The notes under the pieces were generated by a model that saw only the letters and a program-made list of their open reading frames with translations, searched no databases and was not told where the DNA came from. Below, piece by piece: positions 52,401-63,700 of a DNA stretch of 64,000 nt (its first letter is position 1; every line of letters starts with the position of its first letter). This stretch comes from Macrostomum hystrix (lineage: Eukaryota; Platyhelminthes; Macrostomidae): positions 1 to 64,000 of the forward strand of contig CATNEN010000029.1 of assembly GCA_950097015.1 (NCBI GenBank). Direction: 5' to 3'. A program made the translations under genes and the position numbers.

Positions 52401-55400
52401 CCAGCCCAGTCCAGCAGTATTGCGGGTCAGTTTTCTGTTGAACAAATTGTTTCCTTCAACCGATCAACAGACGGAGCTAATGTGCAGGTACTTGGAGCAG
52501 TCTTCAGTGTGGACTTCGCACTGAGTGAGTTTGGTTGTTGATTTTTGTGGCTAATATACGTACCCGTACGTAATGTTTATTGATGTGGTGGTGCCAGGAC
52601 TACCTCAGACTCTGAAGCAATTCATCCAAGATTTAATTAATGTGGAATGCTTTAATTAATTGAATTTCTTGTGACGAGTGGGCTAGTAGTAAAAGTGGAA
52701 GCAGTATTGATTTTTTGTTTTTTAGGAGACTATTTGTACTTTAATTCGATTGTATACTATTCTGCTGATTGAAAATCTTCATTCTTATTATAAGCTATAG
52801 ACAGCTTGTTTGTCTGCTTCTCATTTCGTCCGTGTGTCTGTCTGCCAGTCGATGTGTTTTGTCTGTCACTCCGGCTGTAAGTGGCTGAAGGCTGCGTTTT
52901 TTGGCCGAAGCGAAAAGTCTGTCTGTGGACGTGTCTGCCAGTCAATCTTTTGACGTGTCTGTCTGTCAGTCTCTCGACGTGTCTGTCAGTCTGTCTGGCT
53001 CCTGTCACTGCACTCCATCCGCTGATGGCCTACCTCATTGTGAACCAGCCGAGTCCCTGCAGACGTGGCGCCCACACTTTCTCATCAACTACCTGGCCTG
53101 CCCGCTGCCACCTGCCACCGCCACCGCTGCGGGCTTCATTGAGATCGTCCTGGACGCCGCCGACTGCCGCGACTCGACGGTTGTCTCGGATGCCGCAAAG
53201 AACGGATCGGCGATTGTCCTGCAGTCAGGAGCCTGGCCGGCGGCGGCCGTTGAGCTAGTCAATAACTTCTCCAGCTTGGCCATTGTGCTGGGCCAGTCAG
53301 TGACCGGTGAGTGACCCCCAACCCCCTCCTCAACGATGAACTAAATTTCAAAACCGTCCAACGTCAGCATCGTCGAGATAATCAGCGATTCTTGACGAAG
53401 ACCATGGTGACATGAACAAAAAATATTTCTCAGTATACAACCCCTTTGACGAATCCCTGTTGGTTCAAAAGTTTGTAAAAAAACATTAATATCCGACATG
53501 ATTACATGGTGAAATTTTCAGAATAATTTTTTGCTACTACTGGTGGTTTTCGCCACCAGAATTGTTGAATACCTCGACGATGTCGATGTTTTTGTGATTC
53601 TGGAAGTTATTTCATCGGATAGAGTGGAAAATCGTATCCTGTTTCTAGCATTTTCATGACAATTTGTTGAATATTTTAAGAGATGCAGAAAAAAAGAAAA
53701 ATGTGGATACTAGAAATGCCCACCTGTTCTTTCTGCTGTCAACCAATTCTTTGGGATGCTGACTCGGAGCACCTGGTCACGGCACTCAGCAATGTCCGCA
53801 TGAGATTATCTGGTCTATTCCTATATTCACAATTCCCTAAGCCCAATGAGATGTCTAGCATCTTAGTACACAGGCATTGTTCATGCCATCTGCACACTGT
53901 CCAATGCATGCCTTAAGTGTCGATGCAAAGTTCAAATTGAGTCTGCCTGAGTTGTTTGGAAAAAAAAGACGAAAGATCAATAATGTTTAGGTGCGCTGAC
54001 CAACTTAGCAAACCTAAGTTGTGCAAAAAAAATTAATTACATTTTTTGGCCTATAATGACCAATCCACTCCTTCACTAACCTATCCGCCTCCTTCACAAA
54101 CCAATCCGCCTCCTTCACTAACCAATCCGCCTCCTTCACTAACCAATCCGCCCCTTCACTAACCAATTCGCCCGCTCACTAACCAATCCGCCCCTTCACT
54201 AACCAATCCGCCGCTTCACTAACCAATCCGCTCCTTCGCTAACCAATCCGCCGCTTCACTAACCAATCCGCCTCCTTCACTAACCAATCCGCCTCCTTCA
54301 CTAACCAATCCGCCTCCTTCACTAACCAATCCGCCTCCTTCACTAACCAATCTGCCTCCTTCACTAACCAATCCGCCTCCTTCACTAACCAATCCGCCTC
54401 CTTCACTAATCAATCCGCCTCCTTCACTAACCAATCCGCCTCCTTCACTAACCAATCCGCCTCCTTCACTAACCAATCCGCCTCCTTCACTAACCAATCC
54501 GCCTCCTTCACTAACCAATCCGCCTCCTTCACTAACCAATCCGCCTCCTTCACTAACCAATCCGCCTCCTTCACTAACCAATCCGACTCCTTCACTAACC
54601 AATCCGACTCCTTCACTAACCAATCCGCCTCCTTCACTAACCAATCCGCCTCCTTCACTAACCAATCCGCCTCCTTCACTAACCAAATCCACCCCGTCAC
54701 TAACACATCCGCCCCCCCAAAAGCCTCTATTCCTGTACCAAAGCCGGCCCGATCCGCCCCTACGCCAGGCCCCTCAGCGGAGCTGCTACGCCGCTTATCG
54801 TCAGGCTGGCAGCAGAACCGGCAGCTGACTCTGGTTCCAGTCGATGACTACGTGTACTCTGGCGGCTACAACCTGACTGCTGGAATTTCTACAGCCGATG
54901 CAGCGCTTTTATTGGCCACAAATCAAGCTCAATTAGCAGCTGCCATCAAACAAGTGAGTGGAGTCGCTGCAATAAGAATAATGATAAGAATTGCAGGAGG
55001 GCTGCGGGCAATGGCACATCAGGTGGTGACACTAGACCTGCAGCCAGCGAGGAGGCAATTCTGCCCATTTTCGCTGACTCCTGAGCACACGCGCACACGG
55101 ATACCGTACGCAGGCACACTCACACAGGTTTATTCATCTGTATCTGCTGAGTTTCTTGGAGGTTGGCCCCCAATGGCGTAAATTGCACGACAAGCCCCCA
55201 AGCCTTCTCTCCGCGGCTGCGCCCCATATGAATGAATGTGGCCTCGACGCGGAATCGAGCTTAGGGACCTTGGTGCGAGAGGCGACCGTGGGTCGCTGTT
55301 AAAATACTTCAGTATGTCAATTTAATTTGCTTAAATTCACATATTTGTTTACTGTCCAACAATTTTCTAATTGCAAACTGATCGCATTACCAATTAGCTA

Positions 55401-58400
55401 TGAATTAGAAATGAGATATTTTACAACAAATTAAAAACCAAATGCTTAGATTTGTCATTAATGTCAATCAATAAATTGACCCGTTGAAAAGTTGCTCAAG
55501 TCAATACTTGAATAAACTACTCGTATCTGGATTAGAAGGAAAAATAATTTCAACTGAAGAAGACAACAAACAAAAGGTACTTTGGTCGGCATTCGATCGA
55601 TCAATCGATCGATCAGAACAAAAGCTTTGAGCGAAAGTAAAATAAAAATGAAATCGCAACATTTGCTTTCACCGTATTTAGTTTCCCAATTGATCCTTGC
55701 TCGAGAAATGCATTGCGCTGCATTGTAAGTTCAAAAATGTTCAATGAAATTCAATGCTACCCATGCAAACTTTGCATTTAAATATTTGTCTACATAGTCA
55801 AAAAAGAACAAAAATACAAGAATATTTACGAAAAAAGACACCAGAAAGTGCTCAAATACGAAAATAGAATTTCTGACTATGCGGTGCCTTAGAAGTAGAC
55901 ATATTGAAAATCTTATCCTTGAGAAAAGACGATGTGACTCCTGGACTTAAAATATGACACAATGAGAATCGTAGCCTTAGAAGTACACACAATGAGAATC
56001 ATAGCCTTAAAGGTACATACAATGAGAATCGTAGCCTTAGAAGTACATACAATGAGAATCGTAGTCTTAAAATATGACACAATGAGAATCGTAGTCTTAG
56101 AATATGACACAATGAGAATCGTAGCCTTAAAAGCAGACACAATGAGAATCGTAGTCTTAGAATATGACACAATGAGAATCGTAGCCTTAAAAGCAGACAC
56201 AATGAGAATCGTAGTCTTAGAATATGACACAATGAGAATCGTAGCCTTAAAAGCAGACACAATGAGAATCGTAGCCTTAGAAGTACACACAATTGGAACC
56301 GTAGCCATAAAAGCAGACACAATGAGAATCGTAGCGTTTGTAGTAAACAATATGAGAATCGTAGCCTTAGAAGCAGACACAATGAGAATCGTAGCCTTAG
56401 AAGTACACACAATTGGAACCGTAGCCTTAAAAGCAGACACAATGAGAATCGTAGCCTTTGTAGTAGACAATATGAGAATCGTAGCCTTAGAAGCAGACAC
56501 AATGAGAATCGTAGCCTTTGTAGTAGACAATATGAGAACCGTAGCCTTAAAAGCAGACACAATGAGAATCGTAGCCTTTGTAGTAGACAATATGAGAATC
56601 GTAGCCTTAGAAGCAGACACAATGAGAATCGTAGCCTTTGTAGTAGACAATATGAGAACCGTAGCCTTAAAAGCAGACACAATGAGAATCGTAGCCTTTG
56701 TAGTAGACAATATGAGAATCGTAGCCTTAGAAGCAGACACAATGAGAATCGTAGCCTTAGAAGCAGACACAATGAGAATCGTAGCCTTTGAAGTACACAC
56801 AATGAGAATCGTAGCCTTAGAAGCAGACACAATGAGAATCGTAGCCTTTGAAGTACACACAATGAGAATCGTAGCCTTAGAATATGACACAATGAGAATC
56901 GTAGCCTTTGAAGTAGACAATATGAGAATCGTAGCCTTAGAAGCAGACACAATGAGAATCGTAGCCTTAGAAGCAGACACAATGAGAATCGTAGCCTTAG
57001 AAGCAGACACAATGAGAATCGTAGCCTTTGAAGTACACACAATGAGAATCGTAGCCTTAGAAGCAGACACAATGAGAATCGTAGCCTTTGAAGTACACAC
57101 AATGAGAATCGTAGCCTTAGAAGCAGACACAATGAGAATCGTAGCCTTTGAAGTACACACAATGAGAATCGTAGCCTTAGAAGCAGACACAATGAGAATC
57201 GTAGCCTTAGAAGCAGACACAATGAGAATCGTAGCCTTTGAAGTACACACAATGAGAATCATAGCCTTAGAAGCAGACACAATGAGAATCGTAGCCTTAG
57301 AAGCAGACACAATGAATGACACAAGCAGACACAAGCAACACATTGAAGTAGACAATATGATAATCTCATTGTAGTACAATTACAACAATGTCCACCGCTA
57401 AACTTGAATCTGCAGGCGTGCAACTCAACGTTAATTCTTGGTCGACCTCTGCTGTTGAACGAAACTGGCAGCGCCGGTTGTCCTTTCTGCCAGTTGACAC
57501 CGGCAAACCTCACTGATCCGTTCGCTGATTGCGAAGCCAGGCCCGGACTCTGTCATTTTCTTCGAGGCGCTCGGGTGTCTGCTGCGGCGGGATCATCCGG
57601 ACTGCTTCAAACGACGGCATTGCTACGCATCCTGATTGATGTGTTCAGCCTGACTGGCGGTAATGTTGGAGTGGCTGCCGCAGTTCGGCAGATTCGCGAC
57701 TCGATGGTTGAGCGACAGTTTGTGCACTGCAGGAGCCGGCGAGCCACTCGGCTGGATTATCAGGGCCAGTTTAGTGTCGGTTCCGGCCTGGCTTTGACGA
57801 TGCCGTTGGCTAGCGCCCGGCGAAGCTGGCTGGAGGGGCGGCACGTAATTGTTGGACTTAAGATGGTGCGGATTTGAATGCTGGGGTCAAGCAGTACGAG
57901 TTGGAGGAGTGAGGTGGGTGAAGGAGGGAGTTGGGAGAAGGAGTGAGGTGGGTGAAGGAGTAAGGTGGGTGAAGGAGTGAGGTGGGTGAAGGAGTGAGGT
58001 GGGTGAAGGAGTGAGGTGGTTATGGGAATGAGATGTCGGATTAATTAGGTTGGTAGAGGAGTGAAGTGGGTAGTGTGGTTAGGTGGGCGGAGGAGTTGGT
58101 TCAGAATACTAATAAGATGGGGTGGAGGAGGGAGGTGGGTGAAGTAGGCAGGTGAGGAAGTGGATTGAGGTAGATTTAGATGAGTGAGATTTACAAACTG
58201 TAATACTGTAATTGTAATACTTTAAAACTGTAATTAAATTGAGTTAGTGTTGTAATTAGAAACCTGGTGAACACAAAAGTACTCAAATATTAGACATGCG
58301 GAAGAAAAGAGCAATTTATACTTATTTAGGAAGTATTTAGAAGTACGATATGGACATTTTGAAAATGTACTTTTCCAGACTCCTGACACCTGAGCATTAT

Positions 58401-61400
58401 ATTAAAATAATGCTACCAAATTAATAAATAATTTGGTATTCACACTCCGGTTCAATGTACGAGCTAGACAGCACGTCGGTGTCAGGAGTATGATAAGACT
58501 GATTTGGTTTCCTGATATAGTTATACGGTTTGGGTCAGTAATCGCATTAGTTCCCAGTACTTCTTCGGGTGTCTTACCATGCAGAAAATGTGTTAGACAA
58601 CATCTTATACGCTCGTAATTAACCTGATAAAACCAACCCAGCTAGTCCAGGTCTATAATTAGGCTGTGTGTACTGTTCGTGCACTAGAAGAATTACTCTG
58701 AGTTACCTGCTCAGCGAAACACATAAATCTAGTCCCACCTGATCCGTATTTCTACAGGTCGCTCCATTCACATTTCCTGGCTCTGTGACGAAGGACGGCT
58801 TTGAAGTGAATGTAACAGGATTGGTCATCGACATGCTGAATGAAATAGCCAGCCGCCTGAAGTTCACGTGAGCGAGAAAAAGTTCTTTGCGGAGTGAAGT
58901 TAATGTTTGCGGAGTGAGGTTGGTGTTTGCGGAGTGAGGTTGGCGTTTGTGGAGTGAGGTTGGTCTTTGCGGAGTGAGGTTGGTACTTGCGAAGTGAGGT
59001 TGGTGCTTGCGGAGTGAGGTTGGTTTTCGACTGTTTGACGTTGTGCTTTTCGTGTTAAATGTTTCACAAAGTACAGTGTATGATACAATCGCAATAATCC
59101 TTACTCTGTAGGTACAGCCTACGTCAGCCAGCCGACGGACTTTGGGGAGGCGTGTATCCGAACGGCACCTGGAACGGCATGGTCAAAGAGATAATGGATG
59201 GGGTAAGTACAGATTCAGGACTTTGCGCATCATTTCTAGTTTAGGAGGGTAAAATGCTTTGTCCATGATTAAAAGGCATATACTATCAAAGACCTGCTCT
59301 GAAATTACGAACTCTATATTGCTCACAATCGAAGTCAAAATCCAGCATCCAGCACTGACTGTCTCCGCAGAAAATCGAGTTCGCCATTGGTCCATTTACA
59401 ATGACAGCAATTAGACAGAGGGTGATCGATTTCTCGGTCGCATACATGGAGGACGGAAATTCCATTTTGATCAAGAAGCCAGGCAAGCGGTTTTCGATAG
59501 ATATTTTTCAGAAAGTGTTCTAAGCAAAGTTTTAGACAAAGCTAAAAATATGTGCCTCTCTGTAGGCCAGGAGAACCCGATGTTCCGGGTGCTGTCGCCG
59601 TTCTCGCTGCACAGCTGGCTGGCAATATTGGGCTCGGTGTTTGTTGCGGCGATCTGCATGTTCCTCTTCTCTTACCTGTCCCCCTTCTCCGCATGGAACA
59701 TGGACCTGCCGGACAAGATCTCAGACGAGGTGTCAATCAAGGAAAACTTCTGGTCCGTTATTGGTTCACTACTGCAGCAAGGTGAGGCCGATGCACTATT
59801 TGCCTTTCAGACTTTCACCTCATATACCGTCTAACCCACTCATAAATCATCCACCCCGCTCCCCGCTAACCCAACCCCACTCCCCGCTAACCCAACCCCA
59901 CTCCCCGCTAACCCAACCCCACTCCCCGCTAACCCAACCCCACTCCCCGCTAACCCAACCCCACTCCCCGCTAACCCAACCCCACTCCCCGCTAGCCCAA
60001 CTGTCTAACTCAATTTTATCCCACCAACCCCACTTGGAACTTATCCACACGCTCCAAGCTTATCCGTTCCTCTCTAAACTTGCCAACCCCACTCCTAACT
60101 CATCCACCCCACTCCTCGCTAGCCCACTTCACTGCTTATCGCCGGCCCGCTATTCCATAAAAAACCAGGCCAGGACTTCTATCCAGTAGCAACTTCATCA
60201 CGCTTCGTACTTGGCTTCTGGTGGATAGTCAGCGTTGTGATGATGGCCTACTACACTGCCGACATGATCGGCTACTTAACGCTGAACATCCCGGCTGCCA
60301 CGGTGAAAAATCTGGACGAGCTGGCGAGCCAGACCGCCATACGGCCGGTGGTGAAGTCCGGCACCAATGTGCAGACTCTCTTTCAGGTTGAACCTTTGTT
60401 ACACTTTGATTGTCTTCCCTTCTTAGGGAATCGAACTACTTAGTAATGCGCCCGATTGTCAAGCAATGACCACTATGGTAGTAGAAAGGGCATTGCTTTT
60501 GTAATCTACTGGAAATTCGTCAAAGGCCAATTTTGCCTAAAAAATTATGTGTTCAACGAAACCGGTATTGGCCATAGTTTTTATGTACCGGGGTATTTTG
60601 AAGCTCATTTGGCCGTTTTTTATTTGGCGAATAGTTTTCCAGAGATCGAGAGTGCAAAGACAACCAATCACAAAGCACAGAGACAACCAATCACAAAGCA
60701 CAGAGACAACCAATCACAAAGCACAGAGACAACCAATCACAAAGCACAGAGACAACCAATCACAAAGCACAGAGACAACCAATCACAAAGCACAGAGACA
60801 ACCAATCACAAAGCACAGAGACAACCAATCACAAAGCACAGAGACAACCAATCACAAAGCACAGAGACAACCAATCACAAAGCACAGAGACAACCGATCA
60901 CAAAGCACAGAGACGAAAGAGGGGCGCTTTCAAAAACCCGAAATATCAGAACGCCGAAATTTCACTGCAGAGATAGGAGTCTCCCATCCCTACCGCACGA
61001 TTCGGAGTTGTGAAATTTCTATCTTATTATAAAAGAGAATGTCGTTCAACGATGTGAAACTTTGGGTTTGTGAACACTCGAGGCAGGGGCACCAAGTGTC
61101 AATGCGCGGAATTGTCGCGACATCCATAGAATAGTTTTCTCAGAATTATTGCAGATCATATCTCAGTCAATCATATTTTTCAAGTCAGTCATAAACCAAA
61201 GTCTCGCCTGTCTTAACTCCCCCCCCCAGACCTCGGCACTGGGCAGCACCTACTCCAAGATTTACTCGCTCATGGGCCAAATGCCATACATCACAGAGAC
61301 CTACCAGGGTATTGATCTGGTAGTCAACGGAAGCACGCAGTACGCCTACATCTCTGATAGGACCCAGCTGCGATACATTGCACTGACCAACTGCGACCTA

Positions 61401-62319
61401 ATGCTGCTCAGCGACATCTTCAATGTGGCCACGTTCGGCTGGCCGCTGCCCAAGGGTGCAGTTTACAAGCCCGATATAGATAATGAGTGGGTTTGAAAGT
61501 TTGCTCAGTTTTTTAGGAAACCATTCTCCGTCATGACAAACATCAGCTGCCCGAAAAATCAGTACAAAGATCAAGACCAATCGAAGCATCAGCAAACCCG
61601 CTTCAAACCAACCTCCCCTTTCTCAAACAACAACCTCACTCTGTTATCGATCCCGCCTAAATAATCGCCACTCCGTCATCGACCCCGCCAAGACAACAAC
61701 CCCGCTCCGTCATCGACCCAGCCTAGACACCAGCCCCACTCCGTCATCGACCCAGCCTAGACACCAACCCCACTCCGTCATCGACCAAGCCTAGACACCA
61801 ACTCCACTCCGTCATCGACCAAGCCTAGATACCAAACCCACTCCGTCATCGACCAAGCCTAGACACCAAACCCACTCCGTCATCGACCAAGCCTAGACAC
61901 CAACCCCACTCCGTCATCGACCAAGCCTAGACACCAACCCCACTCCGTTATCGACCCAGCCTATAAGACACTGAACACAAAGACAATTATTGCCTTCTTT
62001 TCAACCTAATCGCAGAATCCGCAGCATGATTGACTCTGGCCTGATCTCCCGCTGGATTCGGAAATGGTGGCGCGCCGAGAGCATCTGCAGCCTGGACAGC
62101 TCTCTGTCCGACTCAACCCCAATCGGCATCCAGGAGTCCAGTGGCGGCTTCATCATCGCTGCCGGATTCTACGGCTGCGGCCTGCTTCTGCTGCTGCTCG
62201 AGTTTGTAGTTGATGCCATAAATCGGCGTTGCAAATCCAAGAAGCCGCTGGAAGAACCGCATCACCACCATCAGCACTACAGGGACAGGTCCTACCGATC
62301 TACTAAGGATTACTATTAA
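49444..62319 (+). CDS. Ionotropic glutamate receptor B (divergent), 12 exons
   Basis: Ligand-gated cation channel subunit. Exons: 49444-49513, 52390-52524, 53049-53306, 54778-54953, 57416-57865, 58758-58867, 59112-59202, 59371-59482, 59566-59781, 60169-60386, 61230-61486, 62016-62319; 2397 nt, 798 residues plus stop, all phases consistent. Signal peptide 1-18; amino-terminal domain to about 363; S1 from VAPFTFPG (364) with GPFTMTAIRQ (agonist-site Pro438, Thr440, Arg445); M1 about 485-508; pore loop ending LLQQG (Gln538 at the Q/R site, unedited); M3 with YYTADMIGYLTLN (567-579); S2 with SGTN at 603-606 and Asp655 where AMPA/kainate receptors have Glu; M4 about 743-766, preceded by KWWRAESIC (Cys722). 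The tail has a His-rich run. Intron 8 uses a GC donor. Intron 3 is absent from receptor A. Alternative acceptors for exon 4 (54725 or about 54770) would lengthen the domain slightly; 54778 was chosen by alignment with receptor A. Confidence 0.92.
49620..50035. repeat. 20/21-bp array in receptor B intron 1
   Basis: About 20 copies of a unit with core CCGCCCCTTCACTAACCAAT. The same satellite forms the array in intron 3 at 54060-54700. It is immediately followed by element M. Confidence 0.95.
50041..50445 (+). mobile_element. Interspersed element M, in receptor B intron 1
   Basis: 5'-truncated copy. It carries CCGCCCTTAACGATGAACTA, CAGCGATTCTCG, TCAACAATGATAGCCAAGAT, TTTGTGAGCAGAAAATG, TCGACGATGCCGATGTT, TCTGGAAGTTGTCTCATC and AGAGCAGAAAATTTT in the same order as at 53325 and 63228. 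Confidence 0.75.
50535..50700 (+). mobile_element. SINE family 1, 3' portion, in receptor B intron 1
   Basis: Body from GGGCACAGTAGGGTGTACAG to the GTTATTTAT-like end, including GGCTCAGGAGTCAGTGGAAT and GGCTGCGGGTCTAC. Inserted in sense with the gene. From 50700 to 52025 the intron shows nothing recognisable. Confidence 0.75.
52028..52225. repeat. 20-bp array in receptor B intron 1
   Basis: About ten copies of a 20-bp unit, GTATCAGGCAGTCAGTGRRA, alternating GAGA and GGAA forms, so effectively a 40-bp dimer. Confidence 0.9.
52825..53010. repeat. Degenerate GTCTGTCTG tract in receptor B intron 2
   Basis: Imperfect GTCTGTCTG and GACGTGTCTG words close to the acceptor of exon 3. Weakly periodic only. 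Confidence 0.5.
53325..53675 (+). mobile_element. Interspersed element M, in receptor B intron 3
   Basis: Begins about 20 bp inside the donor, at CTCAACGATGAACTAAATTT, and runs through CAGCGATTCTTGACG, GGTTCAAAAGTTTG, CGACGATGTCGATGTTTTTG, ATTCTGGAAGTTATTTCATC and TAGAGTGGAAAA to CATGACAATTTGTTGAA. Same order as the other copies. The rest of the intron up to 54050 is unremarkable. Confidence 0.75.
54060..54700. repeat. 21-bp array in receptor B intron 3
   Basis: About 30 copies of a 21-bp unit with core CCGCCTCCTTCACTAACCAA, the same family as the intron 1 array. It ends about 75 bp before the acceptor of exon 4. Confidence 0.95.
54968..55290 (-). mobile_element. SINE family 1, full length, in receptor B intron 4
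   Basis: Reverse-strand copy starting about 15 bp inside the donor. The (TTAT)n end faces the exon, and the tRNA-like head lies at the right (GGAATCGAGCTTAGGGACC, then GGTGCGAGAGGC). Antisense to the gene. Confidence 0.82.
55291..55940. other. AT-rich part of receptor B intron 4
   Basis: Unique AT-rich sequence with a short cluster of overlapping ATCGATCGATC words near 55595-55616. No other feature. Confidence 0.4.
55945..57315. repeat. 30-bp array in receptor B intron 4
   Basis: About 45 copies of a 30-bp unit containing AATGAGAATCGTAGCC, with interchangeable endings (TTAGAAGCAGACAC, TTTGAAGTACACAC, TTTGTAGTAGACAA, TTAGAATATGACAC). Endings form a higher-order pattern; the pair TTTGTAGTAGACAA then TTAGAAGCAGACAC recurs at 56450-56720. 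Both strands remain open for 470-490 codons, as expected of a 30-bp period. Confidence 0.96.
57910..58030. repeat. 17-bp array in receptor B intron 5
   Basis: About six copies of GAAGGAGTGAGGTGGGT, with decaying GAGTGAGG and GGTGGGTGAAG remnants to 58160. The rest of the intron to 58757 has no feature. Confidence 0.88.
58878..59025. repeat. 20-bp array in receptor B intron 6
   Basis: About seven copies of GCGGAGTGAGGTTGGTGTTT, in a 244-bp intron. Confidence 0.92.
59855..60000. repeat. 21-bp array in receptor B intron 9
   Basis: About seven copies of a 21-bp unit with core CCACTCCCCGCTAACCCAAC. Degenerate CCCCACTCC words continue to about 60130, near the acceptor of exon 10. Confidence 0.92.
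60650..60910. repeat. 23-bp array in receptor B intron 10
   Basis: About 11 copies of a 23-bp unit with core CAACCAATCACAAAGCACAG, almost invariant, so probably young. Confidence 0.95.
61640..61965. repeat. 34-bp array in receptor B intron 11
   Basis: About nine copies of a 34-bp unit containing CCCACTCCGTCATCGACC and AAGCCTAGACACC. Confidence 0.93.
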
Positions 62320-62529
62320 ACTGAATTCATCGAGGAGCATTGAAATAACAATATAGCGATCTATATGGTACAGAACTGTACTAGTGTATTAATGGCATAC
62401 ATCACAATATATCTATTTCATTCACACTCGCGAAAGCATTCTTGCCCATAAATTCAGTCATAAATGAAGGACAGGACAGGATTGCTAACCTGGATACTGG
62501 GACCTCGAACCCCTAGCTGACGTATATTA

Positions 62530-63015
62530 TTAAAGTGGACTGAACAAGAGGTGGACTGAACCAGAGGTGGACTGAACCAGTGGTGGACTGAACCAGAGGT
62601 GGACTGAACCAGTGGTGGACTGAACCAGAGGTGGACTGAACCAGTGGTGGACTGAACCAGAGGTGGACTGAACCAGAGGTGGACTGAACCAGAGGTGGAC
62701 TGAACCAGAGGTGGACTGAACCAGAGGTGGACTGAACCAGAGGTGGACTGAACCAGAGGTGGACTGAACCAGAGGTGGACTGAACCAGAGGTGGACTGAA
62801 CCAGTGGTGGACTGAACCAGTGGTGGACTGAACCAGAGGTGGACTGAACCAGTGGTGGACTGAACCAGAGGTGGACTGAACCAGAGGTGGACTGAACCAG
62901 AGGTGGACTGAACCAGTGGTGGACTGAACCAGAGGTGGACTGAACCAGAGGTGGACTGAACCAGAGGTGGACTGAACCAGAGGTGGACTGAACCAGAGGT
63001 GGACTGAACCAGTGG
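62530..63015. repeat. 16-bp array downstream of receptor B
   Basis: About 30 copies of GGTGGACTGAACCAGA, with AGTGG and AGAGG forms alternating, 210 bp beyond the receptor B stop codon. Open frames of 160-200 codons on the minus strand are an artefact of the stop-free unit. Confidence 0.96.
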
Positions 63016-63227
63016 TAGTCCAAAGCTGGACAAGCTAAAGTTGAAGTCAAACTAATGCGGGACGTTGGCAGGTTCGCAATCCGTTATTCTCCTTCATCCA
63101 TGAACAGTCAAGCTCACGCCTTGCAATGGTGACATTGCTGTAGTAGTTCCTTTACATTCGATATTTCGCACCCCGGTAAGCACCGTTGTGCACTTATTTA
63201 ATCCCAGCAACTCTTTAACAGTTGGAG

Positions 63228-63700
63228 GACCGCGCTATTTTTCTCACTGGGGAAGACCACGGGGATATTTCAACTACCCACAGCCTACTTCACGGTAGCT
63301 CCCAAACCGAATGACCGATTTTAATGAAATTCCCCCATCTGAATCTAACTTTCCGCCTTATAACGATAAACTTTTCAAAGTTTCAAAGCCGACATTGCTC
63401 AGTATAAAGTTCTATTGCGAATCCATATTAGTTCAAAGCTAACTGAAAAAAGCAACAGTTTTATCAATCCAAAATAGTTAACAATGATAGCCGACATGGC
63501 TACATTATGAATTTTGTGAGCAGAAAAAATATGTCTATGTGTGGTTCATGCCACCAGACACTGCGAAGAGAATCGTTGAATATCTAGACGATGCTAAGGT
63601 TTTGTGATTCTGGAAGTTGTTTAATCTTATAGAGCGGAAAATTTTAATCCGCGTTCAGTATTTTCATGGCTATTGGTTGAAAATTGCAGGTTTTTTAACG
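63228..63700 (+). mobile_element. Interspersed element M, longest copy
   Basis: About 470 bp, from GACCGCGCTATTTTTCTCAC through CACGGGGATATTTCAACTAC, CCCACAGCCTACTTCACGG, CTCCCAAACCGAATGACCG, AACAATGATAGCCGACATGG, GTGAGCAGAAAAAATATG, CACCAGACAC, TCTAGACGATGC and TCTGGAAGTTGTTTAATC to TTTTCATGGCTATTGGTTGA. Contains both the left part (as at 43195) and the right part (as at 50041 and 53325), so it can serve as the reference for the family. Neither obvious inverted ends nor a target duplication was found by eye. Confidence 0.78.

Noticed and set aside
55913..57379. 470-490-codon repeat proteins in receptor B intron 4
   Set aside because: A 30-bp period keeps frames open on both strands; the array lies wholly between exons 4 and 5, whose phases join across it.
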